Below, piece after piece: positions 43,278 through 52,708 of a DNA stretch of 64,000 nucleotides. Under the pieces are notes generated by a model. The model had not been told where the DNA came from, made no database searches, and saw only the letters and a list, made by a program, of their open reading frames with translations. A program made the translations under genes and the position numbers. Origin of the DNA: Rhodophyticola sp. CCM32 (GTDB lineage Bacteria > Pseudomonadota > Alphaproteobacteria > Rhodobacterales > Rhodobacteraceae); the NCBI RefSeq assembly GCF_004751985.1, contig NZ_CP038492.1, positions 1,736,001-1,800,000 of the forward strand. The letters run 5' to 3'. Numbering within the stretch: the first letter of the stretch is position 1; each line of letters begins with the position of its first letter.

Positions 43278-44393
43278 ATGACAGATGACGAGACACTCAA
43301 TCCCCGTTGGGATGCCGATAAAGCATGGCAATGGAAGGCATCTCATCCATGGATTGTTGGCTGTAACTTCCTGCCCGGCTACGCGGTAAACTTTGTCGAT
43401 ATGTGGCATAAGGAAACCTATGATCCGCTGGCCATTAACCGGGAACTGGGATGGGCCGCCTCTGTCGGCATGAACGCCGTGCGCGTCAATCTGCAATATC
43501 TGCAATGGGTTGATGACATTGCCGGGCAAACCCGGATATTCGAAAGCTTTCTTGAGATTGCCAGCCGCAACAACATCATGGTTGTGCCCTGCCTGTTCGA
43601 CGATTGCGGATTTTCCGGTGATCCCGCGAATGCCGATCTGCAACCGGACCCCAGACCCGGCGTGCATAACGGGCGGGCCCTGGCCAGCCCGGGCCGCGAG
43701 ATTGTTATGGACCGGTCGCAATGGTCATTCTGTCTGGATTTTCTTCAGGATGTCATCGGAAAATTCAAAGATGACCCCCGTATCCTGTTCTGGGATATCT
43801 ATAACGAACCCGGCAATGGCGCGATTTTCCTGAACGCGGCAACAACCAGAGATGTGAGAGCTGAGTTAGAGCCCAATTCTCTGGACTTCCTCAAGCAGGC
43901 TTTTGACGCCGCGGTTCATGTGAACCCGATACATCCGCTGACATCCGGGGCATGGCGCCATGGGGATTTTGACAATGTCACTGTCCCCGATGATATTCCT
44001 TACCAAAATGCCATTGATCAGGCGATGCTGCAAATGTCGGATATCATATCCTTCCACGGATATGTCACCGTCGAGAGGATGGAAGTTCTGATTGCGTATC
44101 TCAACAAGTTCGGGCGCCCGCTTTTCTGTACCGAATGGATGGCGCGCCCGATGGGGAGCCGGATTCAGGACCAGTTGCCGGTCTTGCGCCAACATGAGGT
44201 CGGGGCGTTTCAGTGGGGCCTGGTCAAAGGGCGGTCACAAACCCATATCCCCTGGCCGAAAGTCATTGCGGACCACCCGCAGGCAAGTGGTGAGGCCAGT
44301 GAATGGTTTCATGATCTGCTGCATCCCGAAGGAATGCCGTATGATCCGAGTGAAATCAAAACCATCAGAACCGCGGCTGGTTTTACAACATGA
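43278..44393 (+). CDS. Glycoside hydrolase family 5-like protein, cytoplasmic
   Basis: A (beta/alpha)8 glycosidase-like protein, 371 aa. The proposed acid/base Glu is in [14 protein letters not shown] and the nucleophile Glu in [29 protein letters not shown] and HPLTSGAWR are further clan-A blocks. There is no signal peptide, so it should act inside the cell on an oligosaccharide delivered by the flanking importer. The last 4 nt overlap the ATPase gene. Exact glycosidic specificity is not readable. Confidence 0.8.
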   Translation: MTDDETLNPRWDADKAWQWKASHPWIVGCNFLPGYAVNFVDMWHKETYDPLAINRELGWAASVGMNAVRVNLQYLQWVDDIAGQTRIFESFLEIASRNNIMVVPCLFDDCGFSGDPANADLQPDPRPGVHNGRALASPGREIVMDRSQWSFCLDFLQDVIGKFKDDPRILFWDIYNEPGNGAIFLNAATTRDVRAELEPNSLDFLKQAFDAAVHVNPIHPLTSGAWRHGDFDNVTVPDDIPYQNAIDQAMLQMSDIISFHGYVTVERMEVLIAYLNKFGRPLFCTEWMARPMGSRIQDQLPVLRQHEVGAFQWGLVKGRSQTHIPWPKVIADHPQASGEASEWFHDLLHPEGMPYDPSEIKTIRTAAGFTT

Positions 44394-45466
44394 CCCATAT
44401 CAAGACGACGGCACTTCAGAAATCTTTCGGCGGTTTGCCGGTTCTGAAAGACATAAATCTCGAGATCGAAGATGGCGAATTTGTTGTCATCGTCGGGCCA
44501 TCGGGTTGCGGTAAATCGACCCTGCTCAGGGTCATATCCGGTCTGGAGGGCGCCAATTCCGGCCAAATTCATTTCAACGGCAAGGATGTGACATCGCTTG
44601 ATCCGGGCAAGCGAAAAGTGGCCATGGTGTTCCAGTCCTACGCGCTTTACCCGCATATGAGTGTCGAGCAGAATATCGGCTTTGCCACACGTGTGCATGG
44701 GGCAAGCAAGGCGCAGCTGGAAGACAAGATCAAACAGGTTGCAGAGATTCTGCGCCTTGGGGACTATCTTGACCGACGGCCTTCTGAACTGTCCGGCGGG
44801 CAGAAACAGCGGGTCGCGATCGGCAGGGCGATCATTCGCGACCCCGGCGTGTTTCTGTTCGATGAACCGCTGTCAAATCTGGACGCTGAACTGCGCGTCG
44901 AGATGCGGCTGGAGCTGACCGAACTGCATAAACGCCTTGGCCGCACGATGATCTATGTGACCCATGATCAGGTCGAGGCGATGACGCTGGCGGATCGGAT
45001 TATCATTCTGCGCGACGGATGCCTGGAACAGGTGGGCACACCCAGAGAACTGTATTTCGATCCTGACAACATCTTTGTTGCCGGGTTTCTGGGAACACCC
45101 AAAATGTCGTTTCTTGCGGCAAGAGCCCTCCGCACATCCTCGGACAAGACCATGATCTCACTGGACAATGACCCTGATTTCAAAATTTCCGTGCCGGTCA
45201 CCATTGCCGATGGGACCCGTGTCGTCATCGGCATCCGCCCGGAAAACATGAATGCAGGCTCCGGCGCAAAACTGACTGTCACCCCCCATCTGATCGAAGA
45301 TCTGGGGGGCAGCCAGATTGCCTATTGCAGAACACCGGGTGGCGCAAAACTGACGGTTCAATATCCGGCGGATGCGGACATCACGCCGGATGTTCCGGTT
45401 GACCTCGTGATATCGGCAGAGGCGATTCAGGTGTTTGATGAGGAGACCGGCGCGCGGATCAGGTGA
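44390..45466 (+). CDS. Sugar ABC transporter ATP-binding protein (MalK/UgpC-like)
   Basis: CUT1-type ATPase, 358 aa. Walker [10 protein letters not shown] at residues 36-44, signature LSGGQKQR, Walker [14 protein letters not shown]-loop [13 protein letters not shown]; the C-terminal 130 residues form the TOBE/regulatory domain with [10 protein letters not shown]. Overlaps the GH5-like gene by 4 nt. Because the sulfatase-linked importer at 47.2-50.6 kb has no ATPase gene, this protein may serve both systems, as MalK-type ATPases often do. Confidence 0.92.
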   Translation: MTHIKTTALQKSFGGLPVLKDINLEIEDGEFVVIVGPSGCGKSTLLRVISGLEGANSGQIHFNGKDVTSLDPGKRKVAMVFQSYALYPHMSVEQNIGFATRVHGASKAQLEDKIKQVAEILRLGDYLDRRPSELSGGQKQRVAIGRAIIRDPGVFLFDEPLSNLDAELRVEMRLELTELHKRLGRTMIYVTHDQVEAMTLADRIIILRDGCLEQVGTPRELYFDPDNIFVAGFLGTPKMSFLAARALRTSSDKTMISLDNDPDFKISVPVTIADGTRVVIGIRPENMNAGSGAKLTVTPHLIEDLGGSQIAYCRTPGGAKLTVQYPADADITPDVPVDLVISAEAIQVFDEETGARIR

Positions 45467-45549
45467 AGCGGTTTGCGTTTGATCTGAATCGAAAACCGCT
45501 CCAGGGGCCGGAAAACGCGCGTTTTCCACTGGTTTTCCTCAAGGAAAAC
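45467..45549 (+). terminator. Three consecutive hairpins after the sugar operon
   Basis: Directly after the stop codon: AGCGGTTTGCG (45467-45477) with CGAAAACCGCT (45490-45500), one mismatch; then the perfect palindrome GGAAAACGCGCGTTTTCC (45510-45527); then GTTTTCCTCAAGGAAAAC (45532-45549). The first shares AGCGGTTTGCGTTT with the repeat after aapM. Together they separate the convergent sugar and sulfatase operons. Confidence 0.7.
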
Positions 45550-45616
45550 GGCTTCGGGCGACAGGTAAATGCCCCCGCATGCCCCTTCCGCCCGGCGGCC
45601 CCGCCGGGCAGGGCCC

Positions 45617-45665
45617 GGCCCTCCACGCAAAATATATGTGGTGCAGAGTTTCAGACCCGCGCTAT
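45617..45665 (-). repeat. Palindromic intergenic element (family 2), half copy
   Basis: On the minus strand it reads ATAGCGCGGGTCTGAAACTC, then TGCACCACATATAT and GTGGAGGGCC; this aligns with 2051-2100 (AAACTCTGCA, CACATATA and GGAGGG conserved). The second arm is not recognisable, unless replaced by the GC-rich CCCGGCGGCCCCGCCGGG stem at 45591-45608. Nothing else is seen in the 45550-45694 gap. Confidence 0.55.
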
Positions 45666-45694
45666 CGCATTCGGCGTGACCGCATGGGCCGGAT

Positions 45695-47227
45695 TTATGC
45701 CTGGGCCAGCCTCGGCATTTTCATCGGTTCGGATTTCAGGAAACCCTGCACCATTTCCTGAAGCATGGCCTGTTTCACGGCCGCTGCCTCCGGCTCGGAC
45801 CAGAGATTGCGCAATTCTCTCGGGTCGCGGTCAAGATCGAACAGCTCCCCCTCCCCGCCCTCGCGATAGACGCTGATCTTGTGGCGCGCATTCACATAGC
45901 TGACCACATGGGGCATGCGCGGGTTATGGCGGTTTTCGCAGATCGCGAAATCCCGTGCGCAGGCGGCCTGCCCCGTCCAGACATCCAGTTGCGATACGCC
46001 CTGAAGATTATCCGGCGCCCCCAGACCGGCGGCCTCCAGAAAACTTGGCGTCAGATCAACAAGGCTCTGGATCGCCTCGCTGACCTGCCCCTGCGGGACC
46101 TTGCCGGGCCAGGACACGATGAACGGAATGCGCAGCATGTCTTCATAGTGAAACGGCCCCTTGGCCACCAGACCGTGCTGCCCCAGAAAATGCCCGTGAT
46201 CGGTGGTGAACACGATCAGCGTCTCATCGGCGATGCCAAGATCGTCGAGATGATCCAGAATCCGGCCGACCTCCTGATCAAGGAAGCTCATCATGCCGTA
46301 ATAGACCGCCATATCCTTTTTCAGCTCATCATGGGGGTAAAGATGGCTGGCGCAGCCATGGGCCTCATGCGGGTCATGCCAGGCGGAAAAATCCGGGTCC
46401 TGTTCCTGGGTCATGGCGAAATGCGGCGGGTTGCGGTCATGTTCTCCCGGCACCAGCGCGCCGGGTTTCATATCATCCGGGTCATACATTGAGGCCCAGG
46501 GCTCCGGCACCGTATAGGGCGGGTGCGGGTCCGGGAAACTGGTCCAGAGGAAGAACGGCGCCTCTTCCGCAACAGCGGCCTTGATGAACGCGCAGGAGCG
46601 TTCCCCAATCCACGGGGTGTAATGCAGCGCCTCGGGCAGCGCCCAGTGACGATCCTGCCGGGCCCAATAGGGCGCGCCTGCGGCCTGTTTCGGGGCATGG
46701 CTGGCGCTGACACCCGGCAGCGGCTGGAAATAGTCCTGCCAGTCGGTCAGGCCCCTGTCTTCCATCCAGGCCGCATAATGCTGCCCGACATGGGATTCAT
46801 CGGCGTGGTTGCGCACAAGCTCCACATGGTCGAACCCGTAATGGGGGCCATTGAAGCCGCGCCAGAAGGGGATATCGCGCAGGGTCGGCTGCCGCTCAAG
46901 GCTGTCCCCGGCAAGGGGCTGGAAATGCGCCTTGCCGATCAGGCCGGTCTTATAGCCCGCCTCTGACAGATGCCCGCCAAGGGTCGGCACCTCTTCGGGC
47001 AGTTTGACCCCGATGGTCCAGGCCCCGTGCTGCGAGGGGTAAAGCCCGGTGATGATACTGGCGCGCGACGGCGTGCAGACAGGGCTTGGGCAATAGGCCC
47101 GGTCAAACCGGGTTCCACGCGCGCAAAGCCGGTCGAGATTTGGGGTTTTGATCTTGTCATTCACCACGCCAAGCGCCGAGAAATGCTGCTGATCCGTGGT
47201 GATCAGGAGAATATTTGGTCGCTTCAT
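45695..47227 (-). CDS. Type I sulfatase
   Basis: Formylglycine-dependent sulfatase, 510 aa, no signal peptide. The modification motif is CTPSR at residues 51-55 (in PSPVCTPSRASIITGLYPSQ); metal-binding Asp pair in PNILLITTDQQ and a second site at VFTTDHGHFLGQHGL. It hydrolyses a sulfate ester, probably from an imported sulfated sugar or osmolyte, since the upstream genes encode a CUT1 importer. It differs from choline sulfatase, which has a CAPGR-type motif and other partners. An anaerobic or FGE-type maturase would be needed; none is in the window. Confidence 0.9.
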   Translation of the reverse strand: MKRPNILLITTDQQHFSALGVVNDKIKTPNLDRLCARGTRFDRAYCPSPVCTPSRASIITGLYPSQHGAWTIGVKLPEEVPTLGGHLSEAGYKTGLIGKAHFQPLAGDSLERQPTLRDIPFWRGFNGPHYGFDHVELVRNHADESHVGQHYAAWMEDRGLTDWQDYFQPLPGVSASHAPKQAAGAPYWARQDRHWALPEALHYTPWIGERSCAFIKAAVAEEAPFFLWTSFPDPHPPYTVPEPWASMYDPDDMKPGALVPGEHDRNPPHFAMTQEQDPDFSAWHDPHEAHGCASHLYPHDELKKDMAVYYGMMSFLDQEVGRILDHLDDLGIADETLIVFTTDHGHFLGQHGLVAKGPFHYEDMLRIPFIVSWPGKVPQGQVSEAIQSLVDLTPSFLEAAGLGAPDNLQGVSQLDVWTGQAACARDFAICENRHNPRMPHVVSYVNARHKISVYREGGEGELFDLDRDPRELRNLWSEPEAAAVKQAMLQEMVQGFLKSEPMKMPRLAQA

Positions 47228-47245
47228 ACCCTGACTGCCCCTTGC

Positions 47246-48118
47246 CTAACCCTTGACCGCCCCTGCAAGGCCGTTGACGAAATAGCGTTGCAGAAGAATG
47301 AACAGAACGACGATCGGAATGATCGAGATGGTTGCCGCGGCCGCCATGCCGGACCAGTCGATAAACTGCTCCCCCTTGAAGGCGTAGATGCCGACCGACA
47401 GCGTTCGGATCGCCGGGTTGGCAAGGGTGATGACAAGCGGCAGCAGGAAATCATTCCAGGCGTGCAGCACCTGCATGATCACCACGGTCACCACAATCGG
47501 GCGCGCCAGCGGCAGCATCACATACCAGAATATCCTGAAGAAACTGACCCCCTCGACCCGCGCGGCCTCTTCCAGTTCGTCAGGCAACTGGCTGAAATAT
47601 CCCGCGAACAGCAGAACGAAAATCACCATCGCATGGCCAGAGGTCGCAATGGTGAGACCAATCAGGTTGGAGGACAGGCCCAAAGCGCTGAGCAGTTCGA
47701 AAATCGGGATGATGGTGAAGCCCTGCGGCATGAACACCGTGGCGACAAAGCCCAGGAACAATATGTTGCGGCCCGGAAACCGGTAACGGCCCAGGACATA
47801 GCCCATGGTGGCGGTGCAGAATGTCACGATCACAACCGAGCCCAGGGTGACGAAAAGCGTATTGAAGAAATAGCGGCCCATATTGGCCTCGACCCAGGCG
47901 CGGCTGTAGTTTTCCCAGACGATCTCCTGCGGGACGAGACCGGTGCCGGCGAAAATCTCACCCGTTGATTTGAGACTGGTCGAGATCATCCACAGGAACG
48001 GATAGATCCAGATCAGGCACAAACAGGTAAGGCCAAGGCTGACCAGCGCCACCCGGGCCGTGGGCCGGTGACTGCCAAAGAGGATGCGGCGCGGGCTGAG
48101 AGCGGCAGGAAGCTTCAT
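47246..48118 (-). CDS. Sugar ABC transporter permease, CUT1 (MalG-like)
   Basis: Permease of 290 aa from the ATG at 48118, which overlaps the stop of the MalF-like gene by 4 nt; an open frame extending upstream has no homology. Helices include VALVSLGLTCLCLIWIYPFL; EAA loop LPDELEEAARVEGVSFFRIF; VLHAWNDFLLPLVITLANP is a family block. Followed after 18 nt by the sulfatase gene. Confidence 0.92.
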   Translation of the reverse strand: MKLPAALSPRRILFGSHRPTARVALVSLGLTCLCLIWIYPFLWMISTSLKSTGEIFAGTGLVPQEIVWENYSRAWVEANMGRYFFNTLFVTLGSVVIVTFCTATMGYVLGRYRFPGRNILFLGFVATVFMPQGFTIIPIFELLSALGLSSNLIGLTIATSGHAMVIFVLLFAGYFSQLPDELEEAARVEGVSFFRIFWYVMLPLARPIVVTVVIMQVLHAWNDFLLPLVITLANPAIRTLSVGIYAFKGEQFIDWSGMAAAATISIIPIVVLFILLQRYFVNGLAGAVKG

Positions 48119-49029
48119 GCGGTCTGCCCCCGGCGGGTGCGGCGCGCAATCACCGCCTGCAACAGTGTCAGCGCCAGCACCACAAGCCCGAAAAACACGC
48201 CTGCGGCCGCCGCATAGCCAAGTTCGGGGATCGACCCGTCGCCGGTGGCAAAGGCCTTGCGGTAGACGAAAATCTCCATCACCTCCGAGGCGAAGAACGG
48301 GCCGCCATTTGTCATCGACATGATCAGCGGAAAGACGTTGAGCGCCGCGACTGCGGAAATCAGCAGGATCATCACCGCAAAGGGCGCGACGATGGGCAGG
48401 ATCACATACCAGATCAGCCGGGCGCCCTTGCAATTGTCGAGGCGCGCGGCCTCATACACATCCGATGGCACGGTCTGCAGCGCGGCCAGCCAGTAGATCA
48501 CCGTGATGCCCAGCCATTTCCAGACATAGACCCCGATCACCGAGGGCATGACCGTGTCGGATGAGCCCAGAAAATCCACCGGGCGCGCAATCAGGCCGAT
48601 ATCCAGCAAGAACCCGTTGATCGGCCCGTTGAACGGCGACAGCATGAAGGTCCAGACAATGCCGATCACCGCCACCGGCGTGACCACCGGCAGAAAGATG
48701 AAGGTGCGGAACAGGTTGGACAGTTTCAGCAACCGGTCGTTGAGGATGACCGCAAGCACAAGCCCAAGGATCATCTGAATGGGCACGGTGCCCAGCAGAA
48801 AGACCAAGGACCGGGAAAACGCCGCCCAGAAAAACGGGTCGCTCATCAACCGGGTGAAATTCGCAAAGCCGACAAAAACCTTGTCGGCGTTAAAGCCCGA
48901 CCAGTCCTGCATCGCGAAAAACACGGCGGCCACAATCGGGTAGAAGACAAACATGCCGCCCAGCACCAGCCCCGGCAGCAGCATCAGATACTGATGGCGA
49001 TAGCGGTGAATGAAGGTGCGACGCCGCAT
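48115..49029 (-). CDS. Sugar ABC transporter permease, CUT1 (MalF-like)
   Basis: Permease of 304 aa with six helices (first: YLMLLPGLVLGGMFVFYPIV). EAA loop PSDVYEAARLDNCKGARLIW and FPLIMSMTNGGP are typical. Preceded by the binding-protein gene and an intrinsic-terminator-like stem; followed by the MalG-like gene with 4-nt overlap. The operon encodes no ATPase. Confidence 0.92.
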   Translation of the reverse strand: MRRRTFIHRYRHQYLMLLPGLVLGGMFVFYPIVAAVFFAMQDWSGFNADKVFVGFANFTRLMSDPFFWAAFSRSLVFLLGTVPIQMILGLVLAVILNDRLLKLSNLFRTFIFLPVVTPVAVIGIVWTFMLSPFNGPINGFLLDIGLIARPVDFLGSSDTVMPSVIGVYVWKWLGITVIYWLAALQTVPSDVYEAARLDNCKGARLIWYVILPIVAPFAVMILLISAVAALNVFPLIMSMTNGGPFFASEVMEIFVYRKAFATGDGSIPELGYAAAAGVFFGLVVLALTLLQAVIARRTRRGQTA

Positions 49030-49061
49030 GGGAACACTCTGCTGAATAGCGGTGAAAAGTC

Positions 49062-49097
49062 AAAAAAGGGGGGTGCTGCGTCTGCACAGCACCCCCC
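49062..49097 (-). terminator. Intrinsic terminator/attenuator after binding-protein gene
   Basis: Minus strand GGGGGGTGCTG, an 8-nt loop, CAGCACCCCCC, then TTTTTT: an 11-bp perfect stem with a T-run, 14 nt after the binding-protein stop and before the permease gene. It should make the binding protein more abundant than the permeases. Confidence 0.85.
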
Positions 49098-49111
49098 AGA
49101 GGGAGAACGTA

Positions 49112-50638
49112 TCAGTAATCCGACGCGCCGAAATCGACATCCGGGTTCCAGTTCGAGAAGACCAGATCAGACCGGTCAACCTGCGCGCCCGCAGCGCCTG
49201 CTTCTGCAAAAGCGGCATCAAGCGCTGCGTTATAGCGGTCTTTCAGGGCGCTCATCTGTTCGCGCACACCGGTCAGTTCACCGGCGACAAGGCCTTGCAC
49301 GGTCCGGGCGAAATTGACCTCGGGCGCCTGGAAGGCCCCGATGACCTGGGCAATGTCGCTGTTGCCGACAACCGGGTTCGGCCCCACGCGGATCTGTTCA
49401 TTGAACATGTTGAGCGCGAATTTGGACCGGTCCGACATATCCGCATGTTCAAGCGCCTCGGGGAAGATCGGCGGGTCGCCCGCGCCGACGATATTGGCCC
49501 AGGCGGTCTGCCCCTCCAGCGTGCCGAGATAGTGGAAGATATCGCCCACAATCGCCCCGTTCGGCGAGTTTTTGTACATGAACATCGTGTTCGGCGCCAA
49601 AGCCCCCTGCCCGATGGTCAGCTTGCCGGTCGGGCCTTCATCGGGGACCGGGCCCGAGGCGACACCGAAATCATAATCGGGATGTTCCCCTTCCCATCCG
49701 CCGATATTCCACGGGCCCTGCAGGATCATGCCCGCCGCCCCCTGCGGCATGAAGGCCCGCGCCTGCGGTGCATTCATGCTCATCACCCCGGGGAAGATGC
49801 TGCCATCGGCCTGCATCGCGATCAGAAGCTCCACCGCGCCGATATATTCGTCGCTGTCGAACACATATTCCCCGGTGCGGAAGTCGATATCGGCCTCGAC
49901 CACACTGTCCCCGCCAGCACTTGCGCCCGCCATGCGGCCCATATTGCGCACGGTCTGCGCCCAGCGGCCCAGTTGCGAGCCGCCGATGATGAACCCGTAA
50001 TAGCGCCCTGCCCCGGCCTCGGTGATCTTGCGGGCCGCGTCGCGGAACCCGCTCCAGGTCAGGGGCTGATCTTCCGGGGCATACCCGGCGGCCTCCATAT
50101 AGGCGCGGTTGAACAGAAGATGTGTGCCGTAGCGCTTGTTCGAGGTGAAAGGCAGGCCATAGGTCTTGCCGTCAAACTCGTTGATCCCGGGCAGGAACGC
50201 GCCCTGCGGGAACCCGGCTTTCCATGCCTCGATATCCGGAATGAAATCATCATAGGGCTGCACCCAGTCCTGGGCGACGGCATCGGCCGGGTTGATGTTC
50301 TGCGGCAGGGCAAACACGTCATGGGCCGTGTCGTTGCGCACCCCAAGCGGCACGACCTGCGCGATCTCGTTCCAGGGCAGCGGATCATAGATGATCTCCA
50401 CCCCCCGCGCCTGGGCATATTCCGCAAAGAACTGGCGATAGAACACCGCTTTCTGATCGCCGCTGTCGATCCAGCGCAACGAGGCGCCCGATGCGATATC
50501 ATTGATCGCCGCCGGTATCCCCTGCGCCATGGCCGGGCCAAGGCCGAACCCGGCGCCAAGACCCAATGCGGCGGCCCCCGCTGTAGATGATTGCAGGAAA
50601 TGGCGGCGCGACAGGCCGCGCATACGCGTGATAGACAT
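49112..50638 (-). CDS. ABC transporter substrate-binding protein (family 1), Tat-type leader
   Basis: Periplasmic binding protein, 508 aa from the ATG at 50638 with GGGGAGGA upstream. The leader LSRRHFLQSSTAGAAALGLG has the twin-arginine motif, cleavage near AMA-QG. Blocks: PLPWNEIAQVVPLGVRNDTA, GKTYGLPFTSNKRYGTHLLF, GAAGMILQGPWNIGGWEGEH. First gene of the sulfatase operon, divergent from a LysR gene. A Tat leader implies folding before export. Ligand probably a sulfated compound, by context. Confidence 0.9.
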   Translation of the reverse strand: MSITRMRGLSRRHFLQSSTAGAAALGLGAGFGLGPAMAQGIPAAINDIASGASLRWIDSGDQKAVFYRQFFAEYAQARGVEIIYDPLPWNEIAQVVPLGVRNDTAHDVFALPQNINPADAVAQDWVQPYDDFIPDIEAWKAGFPQGAFLPGINEFDGKTYGLPFTSNKRYGTHLLFNRAYMEAAGYAPEDQPLTWSGFRDAARKITEAGAGRYYGFIIGGSQLGRWAQTVRNMGRMAGASAGGDSVVEADIDFRTGEYVFDSDEYIGAVELLIAMQADGSIFPGVMSMNAPQARAFMPQGAAGMILQGPWNIGGWEGEHPDYDFGVASGPVPDEGPTGKLTIGQGALAPNTMFMYKNSPNGAIVGDIFHYLGTLEGQTAWANIVGAGDPPIFPEALEHADMSDRSKFALNMFNEQIRVGPNPVVGNSDIAQVIGAFQAPEVNFARTVQGLVAGELTGVREQMSALKDRYNAALDAAFAEAGAAGAQVDRSDLVFSNWNPDVDFGASDY

Positions 50639-50689
50639 GATGAATCCTCCCCGGTTCAACCTTTATGTTGCGGCAACAGTGACAGGGGT

Positions 50690-50742
50690 CACCATTAAAC
50701 ACCAGTTGACAGAATGGTGTAATTGATAACAAAAACTTATCA
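50690..50742. promoter_or_regulatory. Two inverted repeats between sulfatase operon and LysR
   Basis: CACCATT (50690-50696) and AATGGTG (50713-50719) are a perfect 7+7 repeat with 16 nt between. TGATAA (50724-50729) and TTATCA (50737-50742) form another, with a 7-nt spacer, ending 2 nt before the LysR ATG. Either could be the LysR site controlling both directions. Confidence 0.5.
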
Positions 50743-50744
50743 AT

Positions 50745-51668
50745 ATGTTTGACAACCTGGAAAACCTCACCCGCCTTGTCGCCGTTGTGGACCATGGCAC
50801 GTTGCACAAAGCAGCAGAACATCTGGGGCTGACGCAACCGGCCATCACCCGCAGCATCAAACTGCTGGAACGCAGCGCCGCCGCGCCCTTGTTCGACCGG
50901 CACGGACGCGGTGTGCACCTGACCCCCCTGGGGGAACGTGTCACGGAACACGCCCGCAGCATCCTGCGCGAATGCGCCTTCGCCCGGACCGATGTCGCCA
51001 CATTGCGCGATGGGGAAAGCGGCCATCTGAACATCGCCGGTGCCCCGGTCTGGATGTCCTCTATCCTGCCCGGTGCGGTCGCACAGATGCAGCGCGCCTA
51101 TCCAAGGCTGACCCTCGCCATGCGATCCCTGAGCTATACCGAGGCGATCCCCCTGCTGCATAGTGGCGAGATCGACATCTTCTGCGGCGGGTTTCAGCGC
51201 CAGGAAGGGTTGTCCTCGTTTCTGGTCCGCACCCCCATATTCACATCCAGCCTTACCGTTGTCGCCCGCAAGACCCATCCGATCCATGCCCTTCCCGGGA
51301 TCGGGGCGCAGGACCTGCTCGACTGTTCCTGGCTGTCTTATCAAAGCGATGTCGCCTATCTGGATATGATCATGGAGATGATCGCCGCCGAGACCGGCAA
51401 GAAAAAGCAGGCGGACCTGCATTGCGAGAACATGTTGACGGCGCTTGAGCTGTTGCGGCGCGGGGATTATCTGTCCTTCCTGCCAAGCAGCTTCATCACC
51501 TCCAGCTTCGGGGCCGGGATCAGCGCGGTCGCGACACAGGCCGCAAAAGCCTCGTTCCAGTCCGGCATGATCTATCGCCGCAGCCTCAGCGGCAGCGCGC
51601 CGTTCACATTGCTATGCGATCTGGCCGACAGACAGATCCGCGCGCTTGGCTTTCACAAAGAGGCGTGA
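50745..51668 (+). CDS. LysR-family transcriptional regulator
   Basis: LysR-type regulator, 307 aa; helix-turn-helix AAEHLGLTQPAITRSIKLLE near residues 22-41, then a co-inducer domain (GHLNIAGAPVWMSSILPGAV). Divergent from the sulfatase/CUT1 operon across 106 nt with two inverted repeats, so it most likely controls it. The 238-nt gap after it (51669-51906) has no gene; it contains short direct repeats (ACCGGATTRCAGAGAG twice near 51775-51810) and the GntR promoter. Confidence 0.88.
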   Translation: MFDNLENLTRLVAVVDHGTLHKAAEHLGLTQPAITRSIKLLERSAAAPLFDRHGRGVHLTPLGERVTEHARSILRECAFARTDVATLRDGESGHLNIAGAPVWMSSILPGAVAQMQRAYPRLTLAMRSLSYTEAIPLLHSGEIDIFCGGFQRQEGLSSFLVRTPIFTSSLTVVARKTHPIHALPGIGAQDLLDCSWLSYQSDVAYLDMIMEMIAAETGKKKQADLHCENMLTALELLRRGDYLSFLPSSFITSSFGAGISAVATQAAKASFQSGMIYRRSLSGSAPFTLLCDLADRQIRALGFHKEA

Positions 51669-51871
51669 CCGCCCGAAAAGCCCGGTTGTTGCAAACGTCA
51701 GTGTTTCAGAAAGGCCGCGCGTGAATAACCGGGAGAACTCACAGCCAAGCCCGGCACGGACCGAGCGGACCGACCGGATTACAGAGAGGACCGGATTGCA
51801 GAGAGATCGTATAATAAATGCGCAATCTGCACGCACCTTCCGGGGGAACGGATCGGATGGCTGCAAAATAC

Positions 51872-51903
51872 TTGACTAGTCAACTGGTCGAATCTTTCAT
51901 AAT
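51872..51903 (+). promoter_or_regulatory. Candidate GntR operator/promoter
   Basis: TTGACTAGTCAA (51872-51883) is a perfect 12-bp palindrome that includes a -35-like TTGACT; ACTGGT follows. CATAAT at 51898-51903 resembles a -10 but with 20-nt spacing and only 3 nt before the GntR ATG, so the true transcription start is uncertain. Palindrome and position suit autoregulation by the HutC-type protein. Confidence 0.4.
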
Positions 51904-51906
51904 CGG

Positions 51907-52698
51907 ATGCAACAACCCGATTCCTCCCACAGATATCAGCAACTTGCCGATGTGATCCGCAGCGACATCCTGAACGGCACCTATGCTTCCGGGGATCGTC
52001 TTCCCTCTGAACAGGAACTCTGCCGCATCTACGCGATCAGCCGGGGAACGGTGGTCAAGGCCTTTGACCTGCTGGTGAAAGAAGGCGTCGCCGTGCGGCG
52101 CCAGGGGGCGGGCACATTTGTGACCCGCACCTCTTTGCGCCGCGAACCCGGGCGATTGATGAGCTTTTCGCAAACCGTCGCGGCCCAGGGAAAGCAGGCC
52201 ACCCAGAAAATTCTGTCGATGAAACCGGCCAGCGAGACGCAATGCAATTCCGTCGGCTGTTTCGAACCTGCGGTCTGCCTGACACGGTTGCGACTGGTGG
52301 ATGATATCGCCAGTTCCCTGCATGTGTCGGTCATCCCGAACACCGTGATGGACAAAATTCCGCCCGCCTATGCCAGCCGCATGACCGATCGGGGCATCAC
52401 GGATTTCTCTCTTTATGCGGCATTCGAGGCGGGAGGGATTCAGGTCACCAATGCCGAAGAAAAAATCACCTCCCGCCTTGCCTTGCCGAACGAGATGCAA
52501 GCCCTGTCGATGCCCCCGCCAGCGGCCGTGATGGTCGTCAACCGGCGCAGCACGGATCGCTTTGGCCGCCTGATCGAAGTGACAGAGGCCATCTATCAAA
52601 GCGGGTATTACGCTTATGAGGTCTCTCTGCTGCGCGGCATCGCCCATCAGATTCCCTTCCAGATAAAATCCAAAAACACTCCCGATACCGACAGCTAG
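51907..52698 (+). CDS. GntR-family (HutC subfamily) transcriptional regulator
   Basis: 263 aa: N-terminal winged helix (DRLPSEQELCRIYAISRGTV, VVKAFDLLVKEGVAVRRQGA) and a C-terminal UTRA ligand domain (ARMTDRGITDFSLYAAFE onwards). No clear ribosome site precedes the ATG; short-leader translation is possible. It heads the nucleoside-type operon 10 nt upstream of the binding-protein gene, so it should sense the imported compound. Confidence 0.88.
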   Translation: MQQPDSSHRYQQLADVIRSDILNGTYASGDRLPSEQELCRIYAISRGTVVKAFDLLVKEGVAVRRQGAGTFVTRTSLRREPGRLMSFSQTVAAQGKQATQKILSMKPASETQCNSVGCFEPAVCLTRLRLVDDIASSLHVSVIPNTVMDKIPPAYASRMTDRGITDFSLYAAFEAGGIQVTNAEEKITSRLALPNEMQALSMPPPAAVMVVNRRSTDRFGRLIEVTEAIYQSGYYAYEVSLLRGIAHQIPFQIKSKNTPDTDS

Positions 52699-52708
52699 GA
52701 GAATTACA

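Noticed and set aside
49052..50590. A 512-codon open frame on the plus strand
   Set aside because: Antisense to the Tat-type binding-protein gene, which has clear family motifs, a leader and a ribosome site.
51775..51810. Short direct repeats before the GntR gene as a CRISPR or origin iteron
   Set aside because: Only two imperfect units, no regular spacing and no cas or rep gene.
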